DNA of 64,000 nt from Nocardia mexicana NBRC 108244 (GTDB lineage Bacteria > Actinomycetota > Actinomycetes > Mycobacteriales > Mycobacteriaceae): positions 1 to 64,000 of the forward strand of contig NZ_BDBV01000086.1 in the NCBI RefSeq assembly GCF_001613165.1, given 5' to 3'. How positions within the stretch are numbered: the first letter of the stretch is position 1; each line of letters opens with the position of its first letter. Below are positions 8,562 to 18,250 of this stretch, piece by piece. The notes under the pieces were generated by a model. That model had not been told where the DNA came from, did not search any database, and worked only from the letters and a program-made list of their open reading frames with translations. Both the position numbers and the translations under genes were made by a program.

Positions 8562-10709
8562 TCACCGCAAGTATGCACCGAGAACCGCTGGTGGCGTGGC
8601 CGTTTCCCGCGTCCGATGTGCGGTTCCGCGGCCCGTGTCACCGGTGCCCGGATGGCGTGCCAGCACGTAGCGCAGTTCGGTGCGCCGCCGCACCCGCAGC
8701 TTCCGGTAGGTGTGGGTCAGATGCTGCTCCACGGTGCTCACGGTGACACCGAGCGTCCGGGCGATCTCGCGATTGGACACCCCCTGGGCGGCCAGTTCCG
8801 CCACCCGATACTCGGCGGTGCTCAGCTCCGCGCCCACCGATGCCGAATCATGCTGTGCCCCCGCATCTTTCGCACTCGGACCGCCTGGATCGCCCGTTCC
8901 GGCGACACGCTGCGGATCCCGGGCACATCGCCGTCGCAACGGCTCGGCCCCGCACTTGTCGGCCAGGGTCAGGGCGGCGTGCCGGACCGCGTGCGCGCGA
9001 GCCTGCCTGCCGATCATCTCGTAGGCCGTCGCCAGCTCGGCCAGTGTCGCCGCCAGCTCCAGCTCGTTGTCGTTGCGGCGCGCGATGGCCGCGGCCTCCT
9101 GCAGCGGGGGAATGCGGTCGCGCGGATCCCTGGTCGCCGCGATCAGCCGCAGTGACACCCCGCCGCTGGCATGCCGCTGCGCCGTCCCGAGCCGCCGCAG
9201 ATGGGCCTCGGCGTAGCCGCGGGTGCGGCCGTGATCGCCGCGGGCCAGGTGCGCCTCGGCCAGATCGTTGCGCCACGGCACCAGCCCGGGGATGTCCAGG
9301 CGCCACCGCAGCATCAGCTCGCCGCACCGGTGAAAATCGGCCAGTGCCCGGTCCGGACCGGCCGTGACCAGCCGCAGATGGCCGCGAGCGTGCAAGTACG
9401 GCAGGGTCATTCGCGAATCGGCGAGTTCGGCGGGCAGCTGCCGGTCGAGTTGCAGGTGTGCCTGCTCGTAGCGGCCCGCGGCGGTGAGCGCGCGGACGTG
9501 CGCCGCCACCGGGAGGGCGGCGCCGGCGCCGAGATTCGCGGCGGGAATACAGTTCAGCGCGAGGTCCGCGGAGCCGACGGCCTCGGTCAGCCGTCCCTGG
9601 CGCAGCGAGATCTCCGCCCGCAGCGCGGCGAATTCGGACTGCCAGGTCGGCGCCCGCCGGGCCGTCGCCTCGGCCAGCAGCGCATCGCACCAGGCCGCGG
9701 CCAGCACGAGCCTGCCCGCGTAGATCAGCCCCTCGAGGGCGACCCGCAGCGGGCCGACCGTCGAGGCGTCGAGGCGATGCCTGGCCAGGATGCGGTAGGC
9801 CGTGGTCGCGGTGGCCTCGCCGGTACTGTCGGCGGGGAACGCGGCCAGCAGCCGGGTGGCCAGCGCGTGCGCCGAATCCGGCGCCGACACCGTATGCCGT
9901 TGCGGCGCCGGGCAATCGGCGGCGGCCTCGGGGTAGGTGTAGCCGATCCAGGAGCGCAGGAACGCCAGCTCGTCGGCCGTGGTGCCGTCGGTCACCGCCA
10001 CCGGGCCGACCACGTCCAGCGCCGACCGCACCTGCTCGCGGTGGCCGTGCCAGAGCAGGCACCGGGCCGCGACCGGTCGCGCCGGAATCGGCAGCGAGCC
10101 CGCGGCCGCGGCCGCCTTCAGGCGGGCGAAATTCCTGGTGGCCGTGGAGGGATTGCTGTGCCACTCCACCGATACCAGCTGCGCCGAGGTCTCGGCCCGC
10201 TCGCCGGCGTCCGCGCTGGATCGGTAGGCGACCTCCAGATAGCGCACCGCCGTGTCGAATTCGTCGACCGACAGCGCATCGTCGGCCGCGCGGCGCAGTA
10301 CGGTGCGCGCCCACGGTTCCTGCGGCTCCCCCGCGGCGACCAGATGTTCGGCAATATCGGCCGGAGAGGCGCCGCGCTCGTAGAGAATGTGCGCGGCGCG
10401 GCGGTGCAGACCCCGCCGCAGTTCCGGCGCCGTGCCGCGGAGGATGGCGTCCGCGGCGTGTGCACAGCGAAAACGCGAATCCTCGAGAAATCCGGCCGCG
10501 GTGAGCCTGTCGACAATTTCGTAAACCACCGCCGCATCGATACCGGCCAGATCGACGACGACATCGAGCGTGCTGCGCACACCGAGTACGGCAATCGACT
10601 GCACGACCCGGGCGCCGGGCGAAGGCGCCGACCCGCAATATGACGAAATTTCGCAGCCGGATCCGGCATGGCTGCACAACGACGAGCGTGAACAATCAAC
10701 CGAATGCAT
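8562..10709 (-). CDS. LuxR/LAL-type transcriptional regulator lacking the ATPase domain
   Basis: A 715-residue regulator. The C-terminus carries a LuxR/GerE helix-turn-helix (LSTAEYRVAELAAQGVSNRE, then IARTLGVTVSTVEQHL, roughly residues 625-690). The middle is TPR-like helical repeats, and the N-terminal 100 residues align in style with the part of LAL regulators that follows the AAA/NACHT ATPase (DLAGIDAAVVYEIVDRLTAAG; LRRGLHRRAAHILYERG). No Walker A or B motif is present anywhere, so this is a LAL protein without the ATPase module. Start ATG 10709 has GGAGGGG just upstream; the residues before the LAL-like part are cysteine-rich (five Cys in the first 30). It is divergent from the PKS operon across a 407-bp gap and is the obvious candidate to control it. 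Confidence 0.85.
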   Translation of the reverse strand: MHSVDCSRSSLCSHAGSGCEISSYCGSAPSPGARVVQSIAVLGVRSTLDVVVDLAGIDAAVVYEIVDRLTAAGFLEDSRFRCAHAADAILRGTAPELRRGLHRRAAHILYERGASPADIAEHLVAAGEPQEPWARTVLRRAADDALSVDEFDTAVRYLEVAYRSSADAGERAETSAQLVSVEWHSNPSTATRNFARLKAAAAAGSLPIPARPVAARCLLWHGHREQVRSALDVVGPVAVTDGTTADELAFLRSWIGYTYPEAAADCPAPQRHTVSAPDSAHALATRLLAAFPADSTGEATATTAYRILARHRLDASTVGPLRVALEGLIYAGRLVLAAAWCDALLAEATARRAPTWQSEFAALRAEISLRQGRLTEAVGSADLALNCIPAANLGAGAALPVAAHVRALTAAGRYEQAHLQLDRQLPAELADSRMTLPYLHARGHLRLVTAGPDRALADFHRCGELMLRWRLDIPGLVPWRNDLAEAHLARGDHGRTRGYAEAHLRRLGTAQRHASGGVSLRLIAATRDPRDRIPPLQEAAAIARRNDNELELAATLAELATAYEMIGRQARAHAVRHAALTLADKCGAEPLRRRCARDPQRVAGTGDPGGPSAKDAGAQHDSASVGAELSTAEYRVAELAAQGVSNREIARTLGVTVSTVEQHLTHTYRKLRVRRRTELRYVLARHPGTGDTGRGTAHRTRETATPPAVLGAYLR

Positions 10710-11116
10710 CGCCCCTCCGCAAACATGATCGACAAGCAGCCGTATATTACCGCCGAAATCGCGTCCCAGACACGCGATCGAGCCTGTGACGCACCACAAT
10801 TCGCCCGGGTAGGGGTTTTCCCCGGGTTGACACCGGGGTGCGCACCGTCTCCTCCGGCGGATCTGCGAGTGCCTCGCGCACCGCCCCCGAAACCCCCTTT
10901 TCGGGATTAGGGGTCGCCTTGGGGTTGGCACACAGAGCCGGTCCGGCGCACGATCTACGGCGAACCGGATTCACTCTCAGGAAACGGGCCGAGCCGCGAG
11001 TTACCGCGCATTTCATCGACGATCCCGAGCGCCCACTCGATAATCTTCCGCACCCGGCTATTCCGTCCTGCGAGCGAATCGATCCGGTGGACAAGATCAC
11101 CGACAGAGGGAATACC
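10710..11116. promoter_or_regulatory. Divergent promoter region between LAL regulator and PKS operon
   Basis: 407 bases without a gene. It contains the palindrome GGGGTTTTCCCC (10812-10823), flanked by CCCGGG on the left and GGG on the right, followed four bases later by a perfect -35 hexamer TTGACA (10827-10832). No good -10 is seen 16-18 bases further on, which would fit an activator-dependent promoter. The palindrome resembles the GGG-(A/T)4-CCC core of sites bound by some PKS-cluster LuxR activators (PimM type). More G-run/C-run repeats follow at 10881-10930. The PKS ribosome site (GAGGG, 11106-11110) is at the right end. Confidence 0.5.
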
Positions 11117-14100
11117 ATGCGGGCAGCAACGGGCCGGGACGATATCGCAGTGGTAGGCATCGGGTGCCGTTTTCCCGGGGGAATCGGTTCACCCGGGCAG
11201 CTCTGGGAATTCGTCGCCGCCGGACAGCACGTCTCCAGCGAATTTCCGGCAGAACGGCCGATGCCGGAAATGGTGGGCATGGCGGAGCCGGAGATCATCG
11301 CCGCATTCGCCCCGAAGGGCGGGTTCATCGAGGAGCCCGGAGCATTCGACTCGGAGTTCTTCGGCATCAGCCCGCGCGAGGCCCGGGCGATGGATCCGCA
11401 ACAGCGGATCGCGCTCGAGGTGTGCTGGCAGTCGCTCGAGCACGCCGGTATCGATCCGCATCGGCTGCGGCAGTCGCGGACCGGCATCTACATCGGCTCC
11501 ATGGCCGGTGACTACGCGTATCTCGCGTTCGGGCAACAGGATATCGATCCCGGCTACATCGCGACGGGTATGAGCCAGAGCGTGCTGTCGGGCCGGATCT
11601 CGTATCTGCTCGGCTTCGAGGGCCCGGCGATGACGGTGGACACCGCCTGCTCGTCGTCGCTGGTGGCCGTGCACCTCGCCGCGCAGGCGCTGCGCGGCGC
11701 CGAATGCACGCTGGCACTGGCCGGCGGCGTGACCATCATGTCGACGCTGACCGGGTTCTACGCGCTGGGCCAGCACGGCGCGGTGTCGCGGGACGGCCGC
11801 AGCAAGGCGTATTCGGCCGACGCGGACGGGTTCTGCGTCGCGGAGGGCGCGGCCATGCTGGTGCTGGAGCGCGCCGACGACGCCCGTCGGCACGGGCATC
11901 GCATTCTCGCGCTGCTGCGCGGGTCGGCGATCAACCAGGACGGGGCGTCGAAGGGGCTGACGGTGCCCAGCGCCGCGGCGCAGACCGCGCTCATCGAGTC
12001 GGCGCTCGCCGATGCCGATCTCACGGCCGCCGAGGTGGACGTGGTCGAGGGCCACGGCACGGGGACGCCGGTGGGTGATCCGCTGGAACTGGAGGCGTTG
12101 TTCGCGGGCTACGGGCAGGGCCGCCCGGCCGATTCGCCGTTGCTGCTGGGATCGATCAAATCGAACTTCGGGCATGCGCAGGCGGCCGCGGGGGTGGCCG
12201 GGATCGTGAAGATGATCGAGGCCATCCGGCACGGCATCGTGCCCGCGAGTCTGCATGTCGCCGAACGCACCTCGAGCGTGGACTGGTCCTCGGGCGCGGT
12301 CGAGGTCGTCACGGCGGCGCGGCCCTGGCCCGAGCACGGGCGGCCGCGCCGCGCCGGAATCTCGTCGTTCGGCATCAGCGGCACCAATGCCCACGTGATC
12401 GTGGAGCAGGCTCCGGAGCCGCCCGCCGCCCTCGTGCCGGTACCGGAATCCACTGCCGCCGAGATGATCTGGACCGTATCCGGCCGCAGCGCGCAGGCCC
12501 TGTCGGAGCAGGCGCGCACACTGCTCGACCATCTGCGCGCCCATCCGGAACTCGACCACGGCGCGGTGGCGTATGCGCTGGCGACCACGCGGGCGGCGTT
12601 CGAACATCGCGCGGCCGTCATCGGTTGCGCCGCGGGCGATCTGCACGAGGGGCTGGCGGCGATCGCGGAGGGCCGCCTGCTGGGCACGATCCACGGGGTG
12701 GCCGCCGACCACCGAGTGGTCTTCGTATTCCCCGGCCAGGGCGCGCAATACGTCGGCATGGGCGCGCGACTCATGCGGGAGTCGCCGGTGTTCGCCGCGC
12801 ACGTGCGCGCCTGCGACGAGGCCTTCGCGCAGTTCGTGGACTGGTCGGTGGCCGACACCCTGGCGGCCGTCCCCGGCACCCCGAACCCCGAGCGCATCGA
12901 CGTGGTGCAGCCGCTGCTGTTCACGACCATGACGGCGATGGCGGCGCTGTGGCAGTCGCTGGGCGTGAAACCGGATGCGGTACTGGGGCATTCGCAGGGT
13001 GAGGTGGCCGCCGCGTATGTCGCCGGGGTGCTGTCGCTGTCGGATGCCGCGCGCATCGTCGCGCTGCGCAGCCGGGCTATCGGGACCCTCGCCGGGACCG
13101 GCGCGATGGTGTCGGTCAACGCCCCCGCCGAACAGGTCGAGGAGATCCTCGCGGGCTTGGCCGGATTGACCGTGGCCGCGGTCAATTCCCCACGGACGAC
13201 TGTTGTCTCGGGCGGGCTCGATGCCGTGCAGGCACTGCTGTCGCGCTGCGAGGAGCAGGGCGTGCGGGCCCGGCGCATCGGCTCCGACGTGGCGGGGCAC
13301 TCCAGCCACTTCGATGTCCTGCGCGCGGAGGTGGAGTCCGCCGTCGCCCCGGTCACCGCGCACGACACCGAGGTGGCGATCTTCTCCACGGTCACCGGCG
13401 ACCTGCTGTCGCCGCTCGAGCTCGGCCCCGGGTACTGGTTCCGCAATATGCGCGAGACGGTGCAGTTCGACGCCGGATTCCAGGCCGCCTATCAGTCGGG
13501 CTACACGGCGTTCCTGGAGATGAGCACGCATCCGGTGCTGACCGCCGCGATGCACGAATCGCTCGAACACTGGGGCGCGGAACCGGAATTCGTCGTCGTC
13601 ACCGGTTCGGTGGACCGCGACGACGACGGCCTGCACGGATTCCTGTCCGCGCTGGCCCGCGCGCATGTGCGCGGCGTCTCGCCGGACTGGCCCGTGCTGT
13701 TCGACGGGTACCGCGGCGGCGTGGAGCTGCCGACCTACGCCTTCCAGTACCAGAAGTACTGGCTGACGGCCGCGGGAACGATGCTCGGCGGCAAGCCGTC
13801 CGGATTCGGCCTCGCCGACCCCGGCCACCCGCTGCTCGGCGCGATGACCGAACTGCCGGGCGCCGACAAGTACACCTTCACCACGCGGCTGTCGGTGGCC
13901 ACCCACGCCTGGATGGCCGACCACGCCCTCAACGGCAACATCCTCGTACCGGGCGCGATGCTGCTGGAGCTGGCGCTGCACGTCGGCGACAGCGTGGGCT
14001 GCCCGCGCGTGGAGAAGCTGACCATGTACACCCCCATCACGCTGCCCGAGCGCGGCGCCGTGCACGTCCAGGTGCTGGCCGGTGAGCGAAACAGGCAGGG

Positions 14101-17100
14101 GCAGCGCACGATCGCCGTCTACTCCCGGCCCGAGGCCGACGACACCGCCGAGAACCTGTGGAGCCTGCACGCCGACGGGCTCCTGAGCGTGGCCCAGGAG
14201 ACGGCCGTCGACCAGCAGGGCCTCGAGATCTGGCCGCCGATCGGCGCCGAGGTGGCGATGGACCCCGCGGCGACCTATCGGGGTCTCGCCGCCCTCGGGT
14301 ACCAGTACGGACCGATATTCCAAGGGATGCAGGCGGTCTGGCGCCGGGGCGAGGACGTCTTCGCCGAGGTCGCCCTGCCCGAGTCGGTGAACGACGCCGA
14401 CAAGTACGGCCTGCATCCGGCACTGCTGGATTCCGCGCTGCAGGCGACCGCTGCGGTCGCGGAACTGACGGCGGTGCAGGGCAACGCGATCCGGCTGCCG
14501 TTCGCCTGGGAGCAGGTGTCGCTGTACGCGGTCGGCGCCGCGGCGCTGCGGGTGCGGCTGACGCCCGCGGGCACGGACCGGGTGCGCTGGCTGCTGTGCG
14601 ACAGCGGCGGCCGCCCCATCGGCACCGGGGTGTTGCAGGTTCGGACGATCTCCATGACGAAGCTCGCCGAACGCGGGCTGTCCGCGCAGCAGGAATCGCT
14701 GTTCCGGATCGACTGGCTGCGGGCGCCGCTGTCACGGGCGCGGTATTCCGGCGGCTCCGAGGAATGGGTCGTGGTCGGCGAGCACGGCGTCGCCGACGCG
14801 GAAACCCTTCCCGCGCTTCATGATCTGGACGAGCTCCTGACCGGGGACGGCCCACTGCCGCCGGTGGTGGTGTGGTCGCCGCCCGGTGCTCCGGGTAGCA
14901 CTCGGGATCGCCTGGTCGCGGTGCTGGACCGCCTGCAGCGGTGGCTGGCCGACGACCGCTGCGCGGAAACCACATTGGTGCTCCTCGCCCGCGGCACCCA
15001 CGCCGCCGACGAGTCCGAGGACGTCACCGATCCAGCGGGTGCGGCGGTCTGGGGGCTGGTGCGCAGCGCGCAGACCGAGAATCCGGACCGCATCGTGCAG
15101 ATCGATCTGGACGACAGCGCCATCACCCTCGACGATATCGCGACCGCCGTAGCGTCCGACGAGCCCGAATTGCTGTGGCGGCGCGGCGAATTCTGCGGCC
15201 GGCGCATCCGGACCGAGCCCGAGTCGGCCGTCGGCGCCGGGAAGCTGCTGCAGGCGCCCTGGCGGCTCGACATCCCGTCGTCGGGCAATCTCGAGGATGC
15301 CGCGCTGGCCGCCGCGGAACCGGTCGGCGAGCTGCCCGCCGGTGCGGTGGCCGTCGACCTGCGCGCCGCGGGAATCTCCTTCCCGGTGGTGCTGGCCGGA
15401 CTGGACGCGGCGCACGGCGTCCCGGACCGGGTCGTCCACGAGGCCGCGGGGGTGGTGACGGCGACGGCTCCCGATGTCACCGAATTCGCCGTCGGCGACC
15501 GGGTTTTCGGCCTGTTCGGCGGCATCGGCTCGGCCGTGACCACCGACCACCGCGTCCTGGCGCGTGTGCCGGAGGCGTGGTCGTTCGCCGAGGCCGCGAC
15601 CGCGCCGGTCGCGTATCTGACCGCGCTGCACGCACTGCGCAGCGCCGAGGCCAAGCCGGGGCAGACGATCATGGTGCACTGCGCGGCCGGCGGCGTCGGC
15701 ACCGCGGCGATCCACCTGGCCCGACGGCTCGGCCTCGAGATCTTCGCCACCGCGAGCACCGCCAAATGGGATGCGCTGCGCTCCTTGGGGATCGACGACG
15801 ATCACCTGGGCGACTCGCGTTCGGCGCGGTTCGCCGATGTCTTCGGCGAGCGCGGGGTCGACATCGTGCTCAATCTGCTGCCCGAGCAGCTCACCGGCGC
15901 CGCGCTCGGCCTGGTCGCCCCCGGCGGGCGGTTCGTCGAGGTCGGGCGGGCCACCGTGCTCACGCCCGAACAGGCGGGCGAGCGGCGCGGCGATATCGGA
16001 TATTCGTCGTTCGAGCTGGGCGCCCTCGACCCGGATCGACTGCGGGACATGCTGAGCGAACTCGTGGGCTGCTTCGGCCGCGCCGAGCTGCCACCGCTGC
16101 CGCTGACCCGCTTCGACGTCCGGCACGCCGCCGCCGCGCTGCGCTACACCAGCGAGGCCCTGCACACCGGCAAGGTCGTGCTGACCTGGCCGCGCGCCTT
16201 CGACCCCGGCGCCACCGTGCTCGTCACCGGCGGCACCGGCACCATCGGCGGACTCGTCGCCCGGCATCTGGTGACGCGGCACGGTGCGCGAAACCTGCTG
16301 CTGGCCAGCCGGAGTGGCGCGCAGGCCCCGGGAGTATCGGATCTGGTCGCCGAGCTGTCCGGCGAGGGCGCCCACGTCACCGTGGCATCCTGCGACACCT
16401 CCGACGTCCGGGCCCTCGCGGAGCTGCTCGGCACGATTCCCGCCGACCATCCGCTGGGCGCGGTCGTCCACGTCGCCGCCACGATCGCGGATGCGACCCT
16501 GCCGAGCCTCACCCCGGAACATATCAACGCCGTCCTGCCCGCCAAGGCCGACGGCGCACAGTACCTGCACGAGCTGACCGCGCACCTCGACCTGTCGATG
16601 TTCGTGCTGTTCTCCTCCGCCGCAGGGACTTTGGGGTCGCCCGGTCAGGCCAACTACGGCGCGGCCAACGTCTACGTCGACGCGCTGGCGCAGCACCGGT
16701 ACCACCGCGGGCTGCCCGCCACCTCGATGGCGTGGGGCTGGTGGGCCGAGACCACCGCCAACACCAGCACTCTCGACGAGAAGGACCGCGCCCGCCTGAC
16801 CCGGATGGGCATCACCCCGATGTCCACCGCGGCGGCCATGCAGATGTTCGACGCGGCCCTGCACACCGGCCGCCCGCATCTGGTGCCGATCGGTATGAAC
16901 CTCGGCCTGCTGCGCGCCGCCGCCGCGGTGACCGAGCTGCCGCCGCTGTTCCGGGCGCTGCTGCACACCCGGCCCCGGGTCACCCAGCAGATGGGCGATC
17001 CCGGCCAGCTGGCCAAGCGGCTCACCGGACTCGATCAGCAACAGCAGCACGCGGTCGTGGTCGAGATGGTCCGGACGCCGGTGTCGATGGTGCTCGGATA

Positions 17101-17476
17101 CTCCTCGCCCGCCGACATCCAGCCCGACCGGGAATTCACGGAGATGGGGATCGACTCGCTCAGTTCGATCGAGCTCGGCACCCATCTGCGCGCGCTCACC
17201 GGCTTGAAGCTGCCGAATTCGGTGATCTTCCAGTACCCGACCGCCAATCTGCTGGCCCGGCACATCCTCGATCAGCTGGCGCCCGAGGAGGCCGGGCTGG
17301 CCGATCCGATCGTGGCCGAGGTCGAGATGCTGCTGGCCCGCCTGGCCGCCATCCACGCCGAGGCGGCGGTGCCCGCGGAGCTGATCGACCGGCTGTCCAC
17401 CTCGGTGCACCGGCTCGGCAACGGCCACGCCGGCAGCGCCGAACCCGTTGCGGCCGAACCGATCGAGCACGCCTGA
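11117..17476 (+). CDS. Mas-like iterative highly reducing type I polyketide synthase (KS-AT-DH-ER-KR-ACP)
   Basis: 2119 residues, the size and domain order of mycocerosic acid synthase. KS: C178 (DTACSSS), H313 (GHGTG), H353 (NFGHA). AT: S626 in GHSQG; the specificity box reads VAGH (725-728) instead of HAFH (malonyl) or YASH (methylmalonyl), a form linked to ethylmalonyl use. DH: H936 in HALNGNILVP and D1105 in HPALLD. ER: VHCAAGGVG near 1524. KR: GGTGTIGG near 1704 with Y1847 in ANYGAAN; IAD at the LDD position keeps the B-type aspartate. ACP: S2014 in GIDSLSS. All sites look intact, so each cycle should give a saturated chain. There is no thioesterase or reductase domain. Start ATG 11117 has GAGGG upstream and leads straight into the KS; the reading frame is open further upstream but without PKS sequence. 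Confidence 0.95.
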   Translation: MRAATGRDDIAVVGIGCRFPGGIGSPGQLWEFVAAGQHVSSEFPAERPMPEMVGMAEPEIIAAFAPKGGFIEEPGAFDSEFFGISPREARAMDPQQRIALEVCWQSLEHAGIDPHRLRQSRTGIYIGSMAGDYAYLAFGQQDIDPGYIATGMSQSVLSGRISYLLGFEGPAMTVDTACSSSLVAVHLAAQALRGAECTLALAGGVTIMSTLTGFYALGQHGAVSRDGRSKAYSADADGFCVAEGAAMLVLERADDARRHGHRILALLRGSAINQDGASKGLTVPSAAAQTALIESALADADLTAAEVDVVEGHGTGTPVGDPLELEALFAGYGQGRPADSPLLLGSIKSNFGHAQAAAGVAGIVKMIEAIRHGIVPASLHVAERTSSVDWSSGAVEVVTAARPWPEHGRPRRAGISSFGISGTNAHVIVEQAPEPPAALVPVPESTAAEMIWTVSGRSAQALSEQARTLLDHLRAHPELDHGAVAYALATTRAAFEHRAAVIGCAAGDLHEGLAAIAEGRLLGTIHGVAADHRVVFVFPGQGAQYVGMGARLMRESPVFAAHVRACDEAFAQFVDWSVADTLAAVPGTPNPERIDVVQPLLFTTMTAMAALWQSLGVKPDAVLGHSQGEVAAAYVAGVLSLSDAARIVALRSRAIGTLAGTGAMVSVNAPAEQVEEILAGLAGLTVAAVNSPRTTVVSGGLDAVQALLSRCEEQGVRARRIGSDVAGHSSHFDVLRAEVESAVAPVTAHDTEVAIFSTVTGDLLSPLELGPGYWFRNMRETVQFDAGFQAAYQSGYTAFLEMSTHPVLTAAMHESLEHWGAEPEFVVVTGSVDRDDDGLHGFLSALARAHVRGVSPDWPVLFDGYRGGVELPTYAFQYQKYWLTAAGTMLGGKPSGFGLADPGHPLLGAMTELPGADKYTFTTRLSVATHAWMADHALNGNILVPGAMLLELALHVGDSVGCPRVEKLTMYTPITLPERGAVHVQVLAGERNRQGQRTIAVYSRPEADDTAENLWSLHADGLLSVAQETAVDQQGLEIWPPIGAEVAMDPAATYRGLAALGYQYGPIFQGMQAVWRRGEDVFAEVALPESVNDADKYGLHPALLDSALQATAAVAELTAVQGNAIRLPFAWEQVSLYAVGAAALRVRLTPAGTDRVRWLLCDSGGRPIGTGVLQVRTISMTKLAERGLSAQQESLFRIDWLRAPLSRARYSGGSEEWVVVGEHGVADAETLPALHDLDELLTGDGPLPPVVVWSPPGAPGSTRDRLVAVLDRLQRWLADDRCAETTLVLLARGTHAADESEDVTDPAGAAVWGLVRSAQTENPDRIVQIDLDDSAITLDDIATAVASDEPELLWRRGEFCGRRIRTEPESAVGAGKLLQAPWRLDIPSSGNLEDAALAAAEPVGELPAGAVAVDLRAAGISFPVVLAGLDAAHGVPDRVVHEAAGVVTATAPDVTEFAVGDRVFGLFGGIGSAVTTDHRVLARVPEAWSFAEAATAPVAYLTALHALRSAEAKPGQTIMVHCAAGGVGTAAIHLARRLGLEIFATASTAKWDALRSLGIDDDHLGDSRSARFADVFGERGVDIVLNLLPEQLTGAALGLVAPGGRFVEVGRATVLTPEQAGERRGDIGYSSFELGALDPDRLRDMLSELVGCFGRAELPPLPLTRFDVRHAAAALRYTSEALHTGKVVLTWPRAFDPGATVLVTGGTGTIGGLVARHLVTRHGARNLLLASRSGAQAPGVSDLVAELSGEGAHVTVASCDTSDVRALAELLGTIPADHPLGAVVHVAATIADATLPSLTPEHINAVLPAKADGAQYLHELTAHLDLSMFVLFSSAAGTLGSPGQANYGAANVYVDALAQHRYHRGLPATSMAWGWWAETTANTSTLDEKDRARLTRMGITPMSTAAAMQMFDAALHTGRPHLVPIGMNLGLLRAAAAVTELPPLFRALLHTRPRVTQQMGDPGQLAKRLTGLDQQQQHAVVVEMVRTPVSMVLGYSSPADIQPDREFTEMGIDSLSSIELGTHLRALTGLKLPNSVIFQYPTANLLARHILDQLAPEEAGLADPIVAEVEMLLARLAAIHAEAAVPAELIDRLSTSVHRLGNGHAGSAEPVAAEPIEHA

Positions 17477-17489
17477 GCAAGGAGAACCG

Positions 17490-17717
17490 ATGACCGCATC
17501 CACGCCGCGCGCCGAACTGGAGCGCGAGCTCGGCGGCGAACTGCCCGGCATCGAGCGGCTGTCCGCGCAGCACTGCGCCGACCTGCTGAATCTGGTGCGT
17601 ACCGCACCGGCACGGGAGCGCGCGGCCGCCCACGCCGAATTCGACGAGAAACTCGCCGCACGCACCCGGCCGACCCGCGCCCTGCTGCGGGCACTCGTCC
17701 TCGGGCGGCGGCGATGA
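17490..17717 (+). CDS. Small charged protein in PKS operon, unknown
   Basis: 75 residues, not recognised. Start ATG 17490 sits behind a textbook AAGGAGAA site, 13 bases after the PKS stop, and the stop overlaps the next start (ATGA), so it is translated as part of the operon. The chain is helical and charged: an acidic first half (RAELERELGGELPGIERL) and an arginine-rich end (RTRPTRALLRALVLGRRR). No signal peptide or membrane segment. Its place directly after the PKS suggests a partner or stabiliser of the synthase, which is inference only. Confidence 0.75.
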   Translation: MTASTPRAELERELGGELPGIERLSAQHCADLLNLVRTAPARERAAAHAEFDEKLAARTRPTRALLRALVLGRRR

Positions 17718-18250
17718 CCGACGCCCTGACCCGCTTCGAACTCACCGAACTCGCCGCCACCCTGCAGGTGCCGGTCGAGCGCGTGGAGTACCTGAAAGTC
17801 CTGCAGCCCCAGCAGCTGCACGCCCTGCGGACCCGAATCACCCTGCGGCTGTTCGACGATTACGCCGGACTGTATCGGCGCCCCGCCCGGTTCCTGCGCC
17901 TCGCACCGAAACGCGTTGCCGCACACTACGCGTCGGTGCTGTTGCCGCCGCGGATCCTGGGCCGGTCGGTCGTCACCGTATTCGACGGCCGCGCCGGTGT
18001 CCCGCTGGAGAAGCTGACCGGTGTTCCGGCGGCGGTCGTCGCCGACGCGGCACCCTTCATGGACCCGCGCACCGTCGGCCGCGTGGCGGGCACCGTGCCG
18101 CCGACGCTGCGCAAGATGCTCGGCGAGGTGGTCGACGAGCTGATCCGGCGCCGCGATTTCACCACGATCGACAGGCTGATCACGCAACTCGGTGCGCAGC
18201 CGGGGACGCAGGACACCCATCCGACGATGTCTGAGCGAGGACCATCATGA
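17714..18250 (+). CDS. Conserved-looking 178-residue protein in PKS operon, unknown
   Basis: Not recognised. It starts inside the stop of the previous gene (ATGA overlap at 17714) and ends in the start of the SRPBCC gene (another ATGA), so expression is tightly coupled. The sequence is soluble and mostly helical, with leucine-rich segments (LRTRITLRLFDDYAGLYRR; VAGTVPPTLRKMLGEVVDEL) and no cofactor motif. The C-terminal 20 residues are polar and probably disordered. It could be a scaffold or an acyl-carrier partner, but nothing in the sequence proves a function. Confidence 0.75.
   Translation: MTDALTRFELTELAATLQVPVERVEYLKVLQPQQLHALRTRITLRLFDDYAGLYRRPARFLRLAPKRVAAHYASVLLPPRILGRSVVTVFDGRAGVPLEKLTGVPAAVVADAAPFMDPRTVGRVAGTVPPTLRKMLGEVVDELIRRRDFTTIDRLITQLGAQPGTQDTHPTMSERGPS

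Noticed and set aside
10838..11116. The PKS reading frame is open for 93 codons before ATG 11117.
   Set aside because: The extra sequence has no PKS or docking-domain character and covers the promoter region; ATG 11117 has GAGGG and directly precedes the KS domain.
14732..18220. A very long open frame on the minus strand opposite the PKS (over 1100 codons), and another at 11189-14416.
   Set aside because: Shadow frames caused by high GC at third codon positions; composition is repetitive Arg/Gly/Val/His with no domain, while the plus strand has a complete PKS.
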